The notes: a model not told the origin generated them from the sequence alone. DNA of 13,069 bases from Phycisphaerales bacterium (GCA_020427625.1 JAGQOI010000146.1:1-13069); one strand, 5' to 3'. Positions 5,223 to 12,518 are shown, numbered from the stretch's first letter. Numbers and translations are program-made.

Positions 5223-8066
5223 ATGTCAGACTCTGCCGCCGCGACCCGGAACTACAAGCAGACCCTGAATCTGCCGAAGACGCCCTTTCCGATGCGGGCG
5301 AACCTCGCCCAGAACGAGCCGCAGTCGCTCGATCGATGGACGAAGTCAGCGCTCTACGATCGCATCGGCGAAGCCCGCGCCGAGGCGCCGCCGTTCATCT
5401 TCCACGACGGCCCGCCGTACGCGAACGGTTCCATTCACGTCGGACACCTGCTCAACAAGGTGCTCAAGGACATGGTCGTCCGGTCGCAGATCCTCATGGG
5501 CCGCGCGTGTCCGTACGTGCCCGGCTGGGACTGTCACGGCCTGCCGATCGAGCATCGCGTGATGACCGGTCTCGTCGAGTCGGGCAAGATCGCGAAGCTC
5601 CAGACGCTCGCGGAGGATGTCCGTCGGACGGCGATCCGGCGCGAGTGCAAGGCGTACGCGGAGAAGTTCATCAAGCTCCAGTCCGGCCAGATGCAGCGTC
5701 TGCTCACGCTCGCGGACTACGGCGACCCGTACCTCACGATGGCGCCGCGCTACGAGAAGTCCGTGCTGGAGGTCTTCGCGACCCTCGTCCGCGAGGGCGT
5801 CGTGTACCGCGACCTCAAGCCCGTGCACTGGTCGATCGACAACCAGACGGCCCTCGCCGAGGCGGAACTGGAGTACCACGACAAGGAGGACCTGTCGGTC
5901 TACGTCGACTTCGAGGCGACGGATCGCGACGCCGTCGCCCGCGCATTCGGCGTCGAACTCGACCTCACGCCGTCGTTCATGATCTGGACGACGACGCCAT
6001 GGACGCTCCCTGCCAACCTCGCGATCGCCGTCAACGAGAACGTCACCTACGCGCTCGTCGCCGTCGACGGCAGCGTGACGATCCTCGCGAGGGAACTCGT
6101 CGAACGCGTCACGACGCTCGCGAAGGCCGAGTCGGTCGAGATCCTCGGCGAGGCGCCCGGACGCGCACTCGTCGGACTCACCTACCGGCACCCGTTCTGC
6201 CCGCGCACGAGCCCCGTCGTCGCCGCCGAGTACGTCACGATCGAGGACGGCACCGGACTCGTACACACCGCGCCGGGTCAAGGGACCGACGACTATCACA
6301 CCGGCATGCGCGAAGGTCTCGAGACCTACTGTCCCGTCCGCGGCGACGGAACCTACGACGACTCCGTGCCCGAGTGGATCCGCGGGCAGTCCATCTGGGA
6401 CGCCAACGCCGTCATCACCGAACACCTCCGCGCGTCCGGACATCTCGTGCACGACCATCGGTTCATGCACAGCTATCCCCACGACTGGCGCTCGCGCGGC
6501 CCGGTGATCTTCCGCTGCACCGAACAGTGGTTCATCAGCGTCGCACGCCCGACGGCGACGCACGGACGATCGCTCCGGGACATGGCGCTCGACGTCACCG
6601 CGACCGACGTCACGTTCGTCCCCGACTGGGGACGCAACCGCATGCGGGGCATGCTCGAGTCGCGCCCCGACTGGTGCATCTCCCGACAGCGGGCCTGGGG
6701 TCTGCCGATTCCCGCGTTCCGCCGACCCGACGGGTCGACGTTCCTCACCGCCGCGTCCGTCGCCGCCGTGTCCGACGCCTTCGGCGCGCGGGGCAGCGAC
6801 GCCTGGTTCACCGAAACGCCCGCGGCACTCCTCGCGACGTACGACGCGTCGTCCGACCCCGATGCGCCCGCCGACCTCGACGTCGCGTCGCTGGAGAAGA
6901 TGCAGGACATCTTCGACGTCTGGTTCGAGTCGGGCTCGTCGTGGCATGCCGTGATGCGCGCACGCGGGCTCGGGTACCCGATCGATCTCTACCTGGAAGG
7001 GTCCGACCAGCATCGCGGCTGGTTCCAGCTCTCGCTCCTGCCGGGTCTCGGCGTCACCGGACGCGCGCCGTTCAGGACGCTGCTCACGCACGGCTTCACC
7101 GTCGACAAGGACGGCCGCAAGATGAGCAAGTCGCTGGGCAACGCGCTCGACGTCGACGAGGTCCTCAAGCAGTACGGCGCGGACGTCGCGCGATGGTGGG
7201 TGAGTTCGCTCGCGTTCGAGAACGACATGAAGGTCGACATGTCGTTCCTCGATCTCGCGGCCGACTCGTATCGCAAGGTCCGCAACACGTTGCGGTTCCT
7301 GCTGAGCAATCTCGACGACTTCGTGCCGTGCACGGCCGCGAGTCCCGCCGGCATGTGCGTCGACGTCGCGTCGATCCCGGGAACGTCGATCGACGCGTAC
7401 ATCCTCGGCGAGACGCGTCGGCTTCAGGATCGGGTGCTGGAGGCGTACCGCGCGTACGAGTTCCGGCGTGCGCACCAGGCGATCTACGATTTCTGCAACG
7501 ACACGCTGTCGGCGTTCTACTGCGTCGCGACGAAGGACCGGCTGTACTGCGATCGCACGGATTCGCCGCGCCGGCGCCGCACGCAGACCGTGATGTGGGA
7601 CGTGCTCGAAGTCCTCACGCGCCTGCTCGCGCCGATCATCCCGCACACCGCCGACGAGGCGTATCGGGCGTTGTGGAAGGACGACGCCGCACGGTGCGTG
7701 CATCTCTGTGCCGCGGCCACGCTGCCGGAGGTCGAGGTGGATCCGGCCTGGACCCGCGTGCTCGAGGTGCGGGAGGCGGCGCTCAAGGCGATGGAGGGCG
7801 CCAAGGGACGGGGGATCGAGAACCCGCTCGATGCCGAGGTCGTGCTGCCGGACGGCGACGGGACGTTGCGCCGCTTCGCGGCCGACTTCGCGGATCTGCT
7901 CGGCGTGTCCCGGGTGGGCTTCAGCGACGGCGGCGTGATCGTGGTGAACGACCTCCGCGAGGAGCCTCGCTGCGAACGATCGTGGCGTCGCGACGGCACG
8001 GTCCGCGAGCGCAGCGACGGCGGGATGCTCTCCGACCGCGACGCCGAAGCCGTCGGTCTCGCCTGA
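5223..8066 (+). CDS. ileS: Isoleucyl-tRNA synthetase
   Basis: This 947-residue class I synthetase ligates isoleucine to tRNA-Ile in the cytoplasm. The start YKQTLNLPKTPFPMRANLAQ is typical of bacterial IleS. The HIGH motif is HVGH (72-75), followed by GWDCHGLPIEHRV (101-113). The editing (CP1) domain includes WTTTPWTLPANLAIAVNE (255-272) and GLVHTAPGQGTDDYHTG (345-361). SRQRAWGLPIP is at 487-497, DVWFESGSSW at 565-574 and KMSKS at 633-637; the anticodon-binding helical domain follows. Length matches the bacterial type (about 940). I chose the ATG at 5223 because it gives the family N-terminus; only a weak GGA (5212-5214) precedes it. Oddly, the C-terminal zinc finger has kept its framework but lost ligands: RCERSW (916-921) and MLSDRD (935-940) stand where bacterial enzymes usually have C-x-x-C pairs, leaving one Cys, Cys917. 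Expression is probably controlled by the isoleucine-rich leader upstream. Confidence 0.96.
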   Translation: MSDSAAATRNYKQTLNLPKTPFPMRANLAQNEPQSLDRWTKSALYDRIGEARAEAPPFIFHDGPPYANGSIHVGHLLNKVLKDMVVRSQILMGRACPYVPGWDCHGLPIEHRVMTGLVESGKIAKLQTLAEDVRRTAIRRECKAYAEKFIKLQSGQMQRLLTLADYGDPYLTMAPRYEKSVLEVFATLVREGVVYRDLKPVHWSIDNQTALAEAELEYHDKEDLSVYVDFEATDRDAVARAFGVELDLTPSFMIWTTTPWTLPANLAIAVNENVTYALVAVDGSVTILARELVERVTTLAKAESVEILGEAPGRALVGLTYRHPFCPRTSPVVAAEYVTIEDGTGLVHTAPGQGTDDYHTGMREGLETYCPVRGDGTYDDSVPEWIRGQSIWDANAVITEHLRASGHLVHDHRFMHSYPHDWRSRGPVIFRCTEQWFISVARPTATHGRSLRDMALDVTATDVTFVPDWGRNRMRGMLESRPDWCISRQRAWGLPIPAFRRPDGSTFLTAASVAAVSDAFGARGSDAWFTETPAALLATYDASSDPDAPADLDVASLEKMQDIFDVWFESGSSWHAVMRARGLGYPIDLYLEGSDQHRGWFQLSLLPGLGVTGRAPFRTLLTHGFTVDKDGRKMSKSLGNALDVDEVLKQYGADVARWWVSSLAFENDMKVDMSFLDLAADSYRKVRNTLRFLLSNLDDFVPCTAASPAGMCVDVASIPGTSIDAYILGETRRLQDRVLEAYRAYEFRRAHQAIYDFCNDTLSAFYCVATKDRLYCDRTDSPRRRRTQTVMWDVLEVLTRLLAPIIPHTADEAYRALWKDDAARCVHLCAAATLPEVEVDPAWTRVLEVREAALKAMEGAKGRGIENPLDAEVVLPDGDGTLRRFAADFADLLGVSRVGFSDGGVIVVNDLREEPRCERSWRRDGTVRERSDGGMLSDRDAEAVGLA

Positions 8067-8085
8067 TTCCCGACCTTCGACTCGC

Positions 8086-8159
8086 ATTTGGGACAGTTCC
8101 CGGAACTGTCCCAAATGTGGATAACTCGGTTTGGGACAGTTCCGGGAACTGTCCCAAAT
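8086..8159. repeat. Two tandem copies of a near-perfect palindrome between convergent genes; possible bidirectional terminator
   Basis: Copy 1 (8086-8116) is ATTTGGGACAGTTCC, a central C, then its exact reverse complement: 15-bp arms. Copy 2 (8130-8158) has 14-bp arms of the same sequence with a central G. The copies lie 43 bases apart and share a 3' flank (ATGTGGAT), so whole units were duplicated, not just palindromes. They fill the gap between the ileS stop (8066) and the stop of the minus-strand gene at 8169, whose stop codon lies in the tail of unit 2. Each could fold as a strong hairpin in either transcript, but only AAAT/ATTT flanks are present, not a proper U-tract. The look is of a REP-type mobile repeat, such as those moved by IS200-like REP-associated transposases. 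No transposase is in the window, so that origin is inference. Confidence 0.8.
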
Positions 8160-8168
8160 GTGGATCAG

Positions 8169-9068
8169 TCAGTTCGGGCGGGGCTGCGTGCGGTCCCAGT
8201 ACGCCCACCAGCCGCGGTGCTTCAGGGCGTATCGCACGCCGTAGGGGCCCTCGTACCGCACCATGACGTGCAGGAGCGCGCGGTCCGCCGCGAACCAGTA
8301 GTCGCTCGACCCGACGCCGCCGTCCGGCGCGTGCGACACCCGAAGGTGATGGCAGTCCACCTCGCCGTACGGGACGCGTATCCGCTCGCGGCCGACATAC
8401 GAGACCGTCGCCGACGCCGGCCGCGGCGACACCGCGTGCGTGTCCGTCTGGTCCGGCACGAGCGTGACCGTCCACTGCGGATGTGCCGCATCGTCGAACG
8501 GATAGTCCCGCAGACGCAGACTCAGGGCGTCGTGGAACATGAGGCCGGACGGCGCGTCGAACGTCGACGAGACCCGCCCCGTCCCGGGGAAGTAGCACGA
8601 CTCGTTCGCCTCGACGCGGCCGTCGCGCACCACGAACTCGTGCGACGTCGTGCCGCAGTCCTCCTGCGTCGATGCCGCGAGCTTGAACACCTCCAGCGTG
8701 TCCGTCCGCACGAAGCAGGTCGTGAGGAAGCGGTACGTGTAGTGCTCCGTCGGGATCATCTCGCTGACGTTGTGCTTGAACACCTCGATCGTGTCCGGCG
8801 CCCGCCAGTCCGACGCCTTCGTTGTCGTCCGCGGGTCCATCCGCTGCTTGTTCGTGAAGATCGTCGCGTCGTACGACCGGTCCACGCCGTAGATCGAACG
8901 GTGCGCCTCGTACTCCGTCCACTCCGCCGGACCGTCGTGCCACGCGGGATCATCGCGCCACGACGAGGTCGACGCCCGCTCGTTTCCCCGTCCGGGCACG
9001 GCGAGCAGCAGACCGACGCACGTCGCGACGACCGCGGCCAGGCGGGATCGCTGAATCATGGTGTTCAT
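8169..9068 (-). CDS. Secreted protein of unknown function
   Basis: This 299-residue protein has an N-terminal signal peptide: RSR, then LAAVVATCVGLLLAVPG, with cleavage near residue 28. The mature part contains AEWTEYEAHRSIYGVDRSYDA, TNKQRMDPRTTTKASDWRAP, EVFKHNVSEMIPTEHYTYRF and STQEDCGTTSHE. To my memory these are blocks of an uncharacterised family frequent in planctomycetes. The C-terminal third (YGEVDCHHLRV, DYWFAADRALLHVMVRYEGPYG) recalls beta-rich DUF3108-like proteins, but weakly. There are four cysteines in the predicted mature part (118, 138, 158, 239). I predict a periplasmic or outer-surface location; no catalytic motif is visible. The ATG at 9068 lies exactly six bases after a -10 box and lacks a Shine-Dalgarno site, so the mRNA may be leaderless. 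A second ATG at 9059 is the alternative start. The gene is convergent with ileS and divergent from the tRNA-binding gene. Confidence 0.85.
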   Translation of the reverse strand: MNTMIQRSRLAAVVATCVGLLLAVPGRGNERASTSSWRDDPAWHDGPAEWTEYEAHRSIYGVDRSYDATIFTNKQRMDPRTTTKASDWRAPDTIEVFKHNVSEMIPTEHYTYRFLTTCFVRTDTLEVFKLAASTQEDCGTTSHEFVVRDGRVEANESCYFPGTGRVSSTFDAPSGLMFHDALSLRLRDYPFDDAAHPQWTVTLVPDQTDTHAVSPRPASATVSYVGRERIRVPYGEVDCHHLRVSHAPDGGVGSSDYWFAADRALLHVMVRYEGPYGVRYALKHRGWWAYWDRTQPRPN

Positions 9069-9074
9069 GTCATC

Positions 9075-9102
9075 AGCGTAGGCGTGCGCGCCCGCCGGTC
9101 AA
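9075..9102 (-). promoter_or_regulatory. Promoter of the secreted-protein gene, predicted leaderless start
   Basis: On the minus strand TTGACC (9102-9097), a 16-bp spacer and TACGCT (9080-9075) are followed by six bases and then the ATG at 9068. Hexamer, spacer and distance to ATG match the ileS leader promoter. Confidence 0.55.
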
Positions 9103-9138
9103 TGGCCCGTCCCGGCGGCACGGACCGCGATCCTCGGC

Positions 9139-9144
9139 TACCAT
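9139..9144 (+). promoter_or_regulatory. Candidate -10 box of the tRNA-binding gene
   Basis: TACCAT lies in GGCTACCATGCCCG, which matches 12 of 14 bases of the ileS -10 region GGCTATCCTGCCCG. No convincing -35 hexamer is seen. The predicted start near 9151 gives a leader of about 23 bases that contains GAGG (9160-9163). Confidence 0.4.
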
Positions 9145-9173
9145 GCCCGATCCCCGAACGAGGCAGCGATTCC

Positions 9174-9560
9174 ATGGCCGACCACACGACGACCGCCGAG
9201 AAGCCGACCATCACCTACGACGACTTCGCGAAGCTCGACCTGCGCGTCGCGACCGTCACCGCCTGCGTGCCGCACCCGAACGCCGACAAGCTGCTCAAGG
9301 TGACGCTCGACGACGGCACGCCCGAAGGACGCCAGGTCTGCGCCGGCGTCAAGGCATGGTACGAACCGGAACAACTCGTCGGACGCCAGGTCGTCATCGT
9401 CGCCAACCTCGAGCCCCGGAAACTCCGCGGCGAGATCAGCCAGGGCATGATCCTCGCGGCGAGCGATCTGCACGAGACCGGCGATGAAGCAGGGGGCGAA
9501 CGCGACGTCGTCGTCCTCACGCTCGACAAGCCCGTCAAGGCCGGCTCGATCGTGAGCTGA
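9174..9560 (+). CDS. Free-standing tRNA-binding OB-fold protein (MetRS C-terminal / Trbp111-like)
   Basis: This 128-residue protein is essentially one tRNA-binding domain. ITYDDFAKLDLRVATVTACV (13-32) and PHPNADKLLKVTLDDG (33-48) form the first part of the OB fold. QVCAGVKAWYEPEQLVGRQV and VANLEPRKLRGEISQGMILA (77-96) match the C-terminal domain of many methionyl-tRNA synthetases and the dimeric Trbp111 and CsaA proteins. In the family this domain dimerises and binds the outer corner of tRNA without much specificity. No catalytic domain is attached. The ATG at 9174 is chosen because it opens directly on the domain and GAGG (9160-9163) lies 10 bases upstream; the frame is open further back, but that stretch covers the antisense of the secreted-protein gene. 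It may assist a MetRS that lacks this domain, which is inference. Its neighbours ileS and rpsD are also translation genes, but it is not in an operon with them. Confidence 0.88.
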   Translation: MADHTTTAEKPTITYDDFAKLDLRVATVTACVPHPNADKLLKVTLDDGTPEGRQVCAGVKAWYEPEQLVGRQVVIVANLEPRKLRGEISQGMILAASDLHETGDEAGGERDVVVLTLDKPVKAGSIVS

Positions 9561-9605
9561 CGGGCCTCGCACCCCCGTCGCGACGCTCTGCATCCCGGTA
9601 GACGA

Positions 9606-9634
9606 CCATCGACCGGTCCGGGACCGGTCGATGG
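9606..9634. terminator. Perfect 14-bp inverted repeat between convergent genes, likely bidirectional terminator
   Basis: CCATCGACCGGTCC (9606-9619), one G, then its exact reverse complement (9621-9634). It lies 46 bases after the stop at 9560 and 32 bases after the minus-strand stop at 9666. The flanks lack a clear U-tract (AAATCG one way, CTAC the other), so termination may be Rho-assisted or the hairpin may simply protect 3' ends. Confidence 0.55.
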
Positions 9635-9665
9635 AAATCGTGCGTCGGGATGATGGGCGTGACCG

Positions 9666-11564
9666 TCAGCCGCCGAGGCCGGCGCTCGTCGTCGGCGGGT
9701 CGGCGTCCGGATCGTTCGTGTCGCGCCGATTGAACTTGAAGTTGTGCCTCGCGACGATCGCGTCGCGACTGAACACGTCGCGGATCACCGCGTCGTCGTC
9801 CAGTTCGCCGGTGTTCAGGACCTCCTGGATGATGCCGGCGGCGGCGAAGGCCTCGTACTGTTCCTGCGTCAGCGGCACCTGGCGGGTGATCTTGAACACG
9901 AGCGCCGCGAGCTGCGCCTCGACCGGCATCACGACGAGCCGATCGGCGACCGGAATCTCGTTCGCCGGCGTCGTGAGCGGGAGGGCGAGGCCGTGATCGA
10001 CCAGCGCCGCGATCACCTCGGTGTTCGGACCGAGCACCGGCAGACTCGTCGGCGCCGGCGTGAGCGTCCGTCCCAGCTGGAGCTGGATCGACAACTGCTG
10101 CGGATTGGCGAGCGCGGCACCGCCGACGCGGCGCACCGATGTGCCCCGGTCGATCGCCATCGCGAGCATGCCCATCTCGATCGCGTCCGCGCGCATCGCG
10201 TCCACCTGATTGATGAGGCTCGAGTACGCATCGAGGCGTCGAAGGTCGTTGACGACGGCGTCGCGCACTTCGTCGACGCCGGTCGGCGGTCGATTCGGGT
10301 CGGTCGCGGTGATTCGGAAGAGGTAGCGGGATCCGTCCGGACCGGTGAGGGTCGCGCCGGTGATGCCCTGCTGGATGGTGATCGTCTGCGAGCCGCGGAA
10401 CTCCTTCGTGGCGCTCACGAGCTGCGCCAGACCGATCGGCGTCGACCCGAACTGCGTCGTCGAGGCGAGTCCGATGCCCGCGAGCGAGCCGAGGTCGGTC
10501 ATGGTGAGCCACTTGGCGCCCGACGACTTGTAGGGCGGCAGTTCGACGCCGTAGCGTTCCTGGAGTTCGCGGGCGAGCGCGGGCAGGTCTTCGTTCCAGT
10601 CGTCGGGCAGGACGAAATAGCCTTCGCGCGTCGCGAGCCCGCGCCGCTTGAGCATGAGCGAGTCCTGCGCGAACTTGGCGATCTCGGCCAGCTTCGCCTC
10701 GGTGAGTTCGTCGAGGAGGGCGTCCTTGACGCTCTGCGGCACGGGCTTGGAGAAGTCCGCGGCGCCGAAGCGACTCTCGTTGAGTCGCCAGTACTTCTTC
10801 TGCGCGACGCCGTCGAAGTCCGCCGACGCGGCGACGACGGTCCGGGCCGCGGCCGCCGGAATGGAGACCCATTCGAGCTTCGCGCGATCCGGGAGTCGGT
10901 AGCCGAAGCCGTGCTCGCCCTCGCCGGGCAGGACGTCGGCGTAGGCGTTCATCTGGGTGAGGATCTGATCCTCGGTGGGCTGGATCGTCGAGTCGGCGGG
11001 ATCGGCCTCGATGATGATCATCTCGCCGCCGACCTGATGGAAGATGCGGGCGGCGGTGTGGCGCAGGCGCAGATCGGAGAACGGCGCCCCGTCGCGCGTC
11101 ATCTTGATGAGCTGCGCCACCCCGAGCGTCTTGGCGATCGTATCGAGCGTGAAGTCGCGGTCGCCGCCGGCACGCTGCGCCATGAGCTGGAGCTGCTGGT
11201 CGCGGGTCAGGGTCGGGGAATCGGGGATGAGGTCGTAGGCGAGCTGGCGGCCGCCGATGAGATCCGCCGCCCGGGCCTCCTCGACGAGGAGGTACCAGTG
11301 CTCGGGATCGCTGATCTCGACCGCGTTGGCGATGACCTGTCGTCCGACGGTCTGGAGGAACTGCACCTCCTGCTGGGCCCGGTTCCAGTCGGCGGCGCGA
11401 ACGCTGTGTTCGCCCTTGGCGCCGTAGGTCGCGATGGTCGCGCTGCCGGCCGCGGCCGACTGCGAGAGGGCCTGGATGGCCTGCGGGACCAGGAAGACGA
11501 TCATCAGCAGCGTGCCGCCCACCGCGAGGATCCACTTGTTGTACTTGCGCAGGAACTTGAACAT
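9666..11564 (-). CDS. Membrane-anchored PpiD/SurA-like chaperone-type protein without a visible isomerase domain
   Basis: This 632-residue protein starts like PpiD: a short basic cytoplasmic tail (MFKFLRKYNK) and one membrane helix (about 11-33, WILAVGGTLLMIVFLVP), with the rest outside the membrane. The helical SurA_N-type region (about 55-160) and a region with LEWVSI and YWRLNESRFG (230-267) follow the PpiD plan. At 421-443, TDPNRPPTGVDEVRDAVVND resembles the segment after the parvulin domain in PpiD. I cannot find the parvulin core itself (no H-I-L near the domain start, no GGDLG-like block), so it is probably a chaperone or scaffold, not an active isomerase. The tail after 605 is polar and likely disordered. 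The ATG at 11564 is supported by GAGG (11578-11575), 10 bases upstream, and by its own promoter; the rpsD terminator separates it from rpsD. It may help fold exported proteins such as those at 1-254 and 8169-9068, which is inference. Confidence 0.75.
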   Translation of the reverse strand: MFKFLRKYNKWILAVGGTLLMIVFLVPQAIQALSQSAAAGSATIATYGAKGEHSVRAADWNRAQQEVQFLQTVGRQVIANAVEISDPEHWYLLVEEARAADLIGGRQLAYDLIPDSPTLTRDQQLQLMAQRAGGDRDFTLDTIAKTLGVAQLIKMTRDGAPFSDLRLRHTAARIFHQVGGEMIIIEADPADSTIQPTEDQILTQMNAYADVLPGEGEHGFGYRLPDRAKLEWVSIPAAAARTVVAASADFDGVAQKKYWRLNESRFGAADFSKPVPQSVKDALLDELTEAKLAEIAKFAQDSLMLKRRGLATREGYFVLPDDWNEDLPALARELQERYGVELPPYKSSGAKWLTMTDLGSLAGIGLASTTQFGSTPIGLAQLVSATKEFRGSQTITIQQGITGATLTGPDGSRYLFRITATDPNRPPTGVDEVRDAVVNDLRRLDAYSSLINQVDAMRADAIEMGMLAMAIDRGTSVRRVGGAALANPQQLSIQLQLGRTLTPAPTSLPVLGPNTEVIAALVDHGLALPLTTPANEIPVADRLVVMPVEAQLAALVFKITRQVPLTQEQYEAFAAAGIIQEVLNTGELDDDAVIRDVFSRDAIVARHNFKFNRRDTNDPDADPPTTSAGLGG

Positions 11565-11612
11565 GAGGGGATGGCCTCGCAGGGAGGGATCGGTCGGTGG
11601 TCCGAATCGACC

Positions 11613-11641
11613 ACGATATCCGGGGTCTTCCGTCGGCTCAA
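11613..11641 (-). promoter_or_regulatory. Promoter of the PpiD-like gene
   Basis: On the minus strand TTGAGC (11641-11636), a 17-bp spacer and TATCGT (11618-11613) lie just downstream of the rpsD terminator. The predicted start is near 11606, for a leader of about 42 bases with a Shine-Dalgarno site. Confidence 0.5.
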
Positions 11642-11654
11642 ACGGTCGGCGGCG

Positions 11655-11693
11655 CCAAAAGGAAACGGTCGGCCGAGCGTGTTCGGCCGACCG
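11655..11693 (-). terminator. Rho-independent terminator of rpsD
   Basis: On the minus strand an 11-bp perfect stem (CGGTCGGCCGA, 11693-11683, with 11676-11666) with a six-base loop is followed at once by TTTCCTTTT (11665-11657). It is 67 bases past the rpsD stop and is the only classical intrinsic terminator I see in the window. Confidence 0.82.
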
Positions 11694-11759
11694 TCGCGAG
11701 TTCGGGGTCGGGAGGGCCGACCAACGCCCGCGGCCGGGGGCCCGGCGGCGGGCGACGAA

Positions 11760-12359
11760 TCAGCGGTAGAATTCCACGATCAGGTTCGTGTTCACGTCGA
11801 ACGGGACCTGGTCGGCGGTCGGCAGGGCGACGATCTGGGTCTTCAGATCGGCCGGGACGACATCCATCCAGCCCGGGACGCTGTGTCCGGCGAGCGATTC
11901 CATGTTCTCGCGGGCGAGGGTGTGAATGCGCTCGCGGAGCGTGATCGAGTCACCCGGCTTCACCGAGTAGCTCGGACGATCGACCTTCCTGCCGTTCACG
12001 AGCACATGCCCGTGCACGACCATCTGGCGCGACGCCCAGATCGTCCGGGTGAAGCCCGCACGACGGATCACGTTGTCGAGCCGCAGCTCGAGCAGACGCA
12101 TGAGGTTCTCACCCGTGTTGCCCTTGAGACGCGCCGCTTCGTCCACGTAACGACGGAACTGCTTCTCCATCACGTGATAGTGGAAACGCAGCTTCTGCTT
12201 CTCGGTGAGACGGACGCCGTAGTCCTTCGTGCGGCGCATGCGGTAGCCGTGCATGCCCGGAGGCGACAACTGCCGCTTCGCGGTGTGCTTCGGGATGTCG
12301 GCGATCGGGACGCCGACGCGGCGGGACAGTTTCACCTTGGGGCCAAGGTAACGGGCCAT
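11760..12359 (-). CDS. rpsD: 30S ribosomal protein S4
   Basis: This 199-residue S4 binds 16S rRNA early in 30S assembly. MARYLGPKVKLSRR is the standard start. SPPGMHGYRMRRTKDYGVRL, EKQKLRFHYHVMEKQFRRY (53-71) and EAARLKGNTGENLMRLLELR (74-93) match the family closely. The S4 RNA-binding domain spans about 92-155 (RLDNVIRRAGF, HGHVLVNGRKVDRPSYSVKPGD), and the end NLIVEFYR is conserved. It has no cysteines, so it is the zinc-free form. GAGGA (12373-12369) lies nine bases before the ATG. The gene appears monocistronic, with its own promoter (12455-12427) and terminator (11693-11655); in many bacteria rpsD is in the alpha operon with rpsM, rpsK, rpoA and rplQ. S4 often regulates its own mRNA. A small hairpin just before the Shine-Dalgarno site could serve that, but this is speculation. 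Confidence 0.97.
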   Translation of the reverse strand: MARYLGPKVKLSRRVGVPIADIPKHTAKRQLSPPGMHGYRMRRTKDYGVRLTEKQKLRFHYHVMEKQFRRYVDEAARLKGNTGENLMRLLELRLDNVIRRAGFTRTIWASRQMVVHGHVLVNGRKVDRPSYSVKPGDSITLRERIHTLARENMESLAGHSVPGWMDVVPADLKTQIVALPTADQVPFDVNTNLIVEFYR

Positions 12360-12376
12360 ACGTGCAATTCCTCGTA

Positions 12377-12405
12377 CGTCGAGGGGCGCCGACCGAACGT
12401 CGACG
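12377..12405 (-). promoter_or_regulatory. Small hairpin in the rpsD leader
   Basis: CGTCGA (12405-12400 on the minus strand) pairs with TCGACG (12382-12377) round a 17-base loop, ending one base before ACGAGGA (12375-12369), which holds the Shine-Dalgarno site. It could influence ribosome access. With six pairs and a long loop it may be chance. Confidence 0.25.
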
Positions 12406-12426
12406 ACCCGGATTCACGAACCGGGC

Positions 12427-12455
12427 AGTAAACCAGAACCCGTTCGACGCGTCAA
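12427..12455 (-). promoter_or_regulatory. rpsD promoter
   Basis: On the minus strand TTGACG (12455-12450), a 17-bp spacer and TTTACT (12432-12427) are followed by GCCCGG. The predicted start is near 12420, for a leader of about 61 bases. This is a strong promoter match by eye. Confidence 0.68.
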
Positions 12456-12518
12456 GGCCACGCAGACCCCAATCTGACGGCGAATTCCCCCGTCTATCCA
12501 GCCGCGACGGCGCCCCGA

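Noticed and set aside
4832..5224. In-frame extension of PutA upstream of 4831
   Set aside because: The added 131 residues are antisense to the ileS leader and are low-complexity Arg/Pro/Gly sequence. The ATG at 4831 gives a normal length.
8086..8159. CRISPR array
   Set aside because: There are only two units, each itself palindromic, with no repeat-spacer alternation and no cas genes nearby.
8088..9173. N-terminal extension of the tRNA-binding protein back to 8088
   Set aside because: This frame translates the palindromes and the antisense of the secreted-protein gene. The domain starts right after the ATG at 9174.
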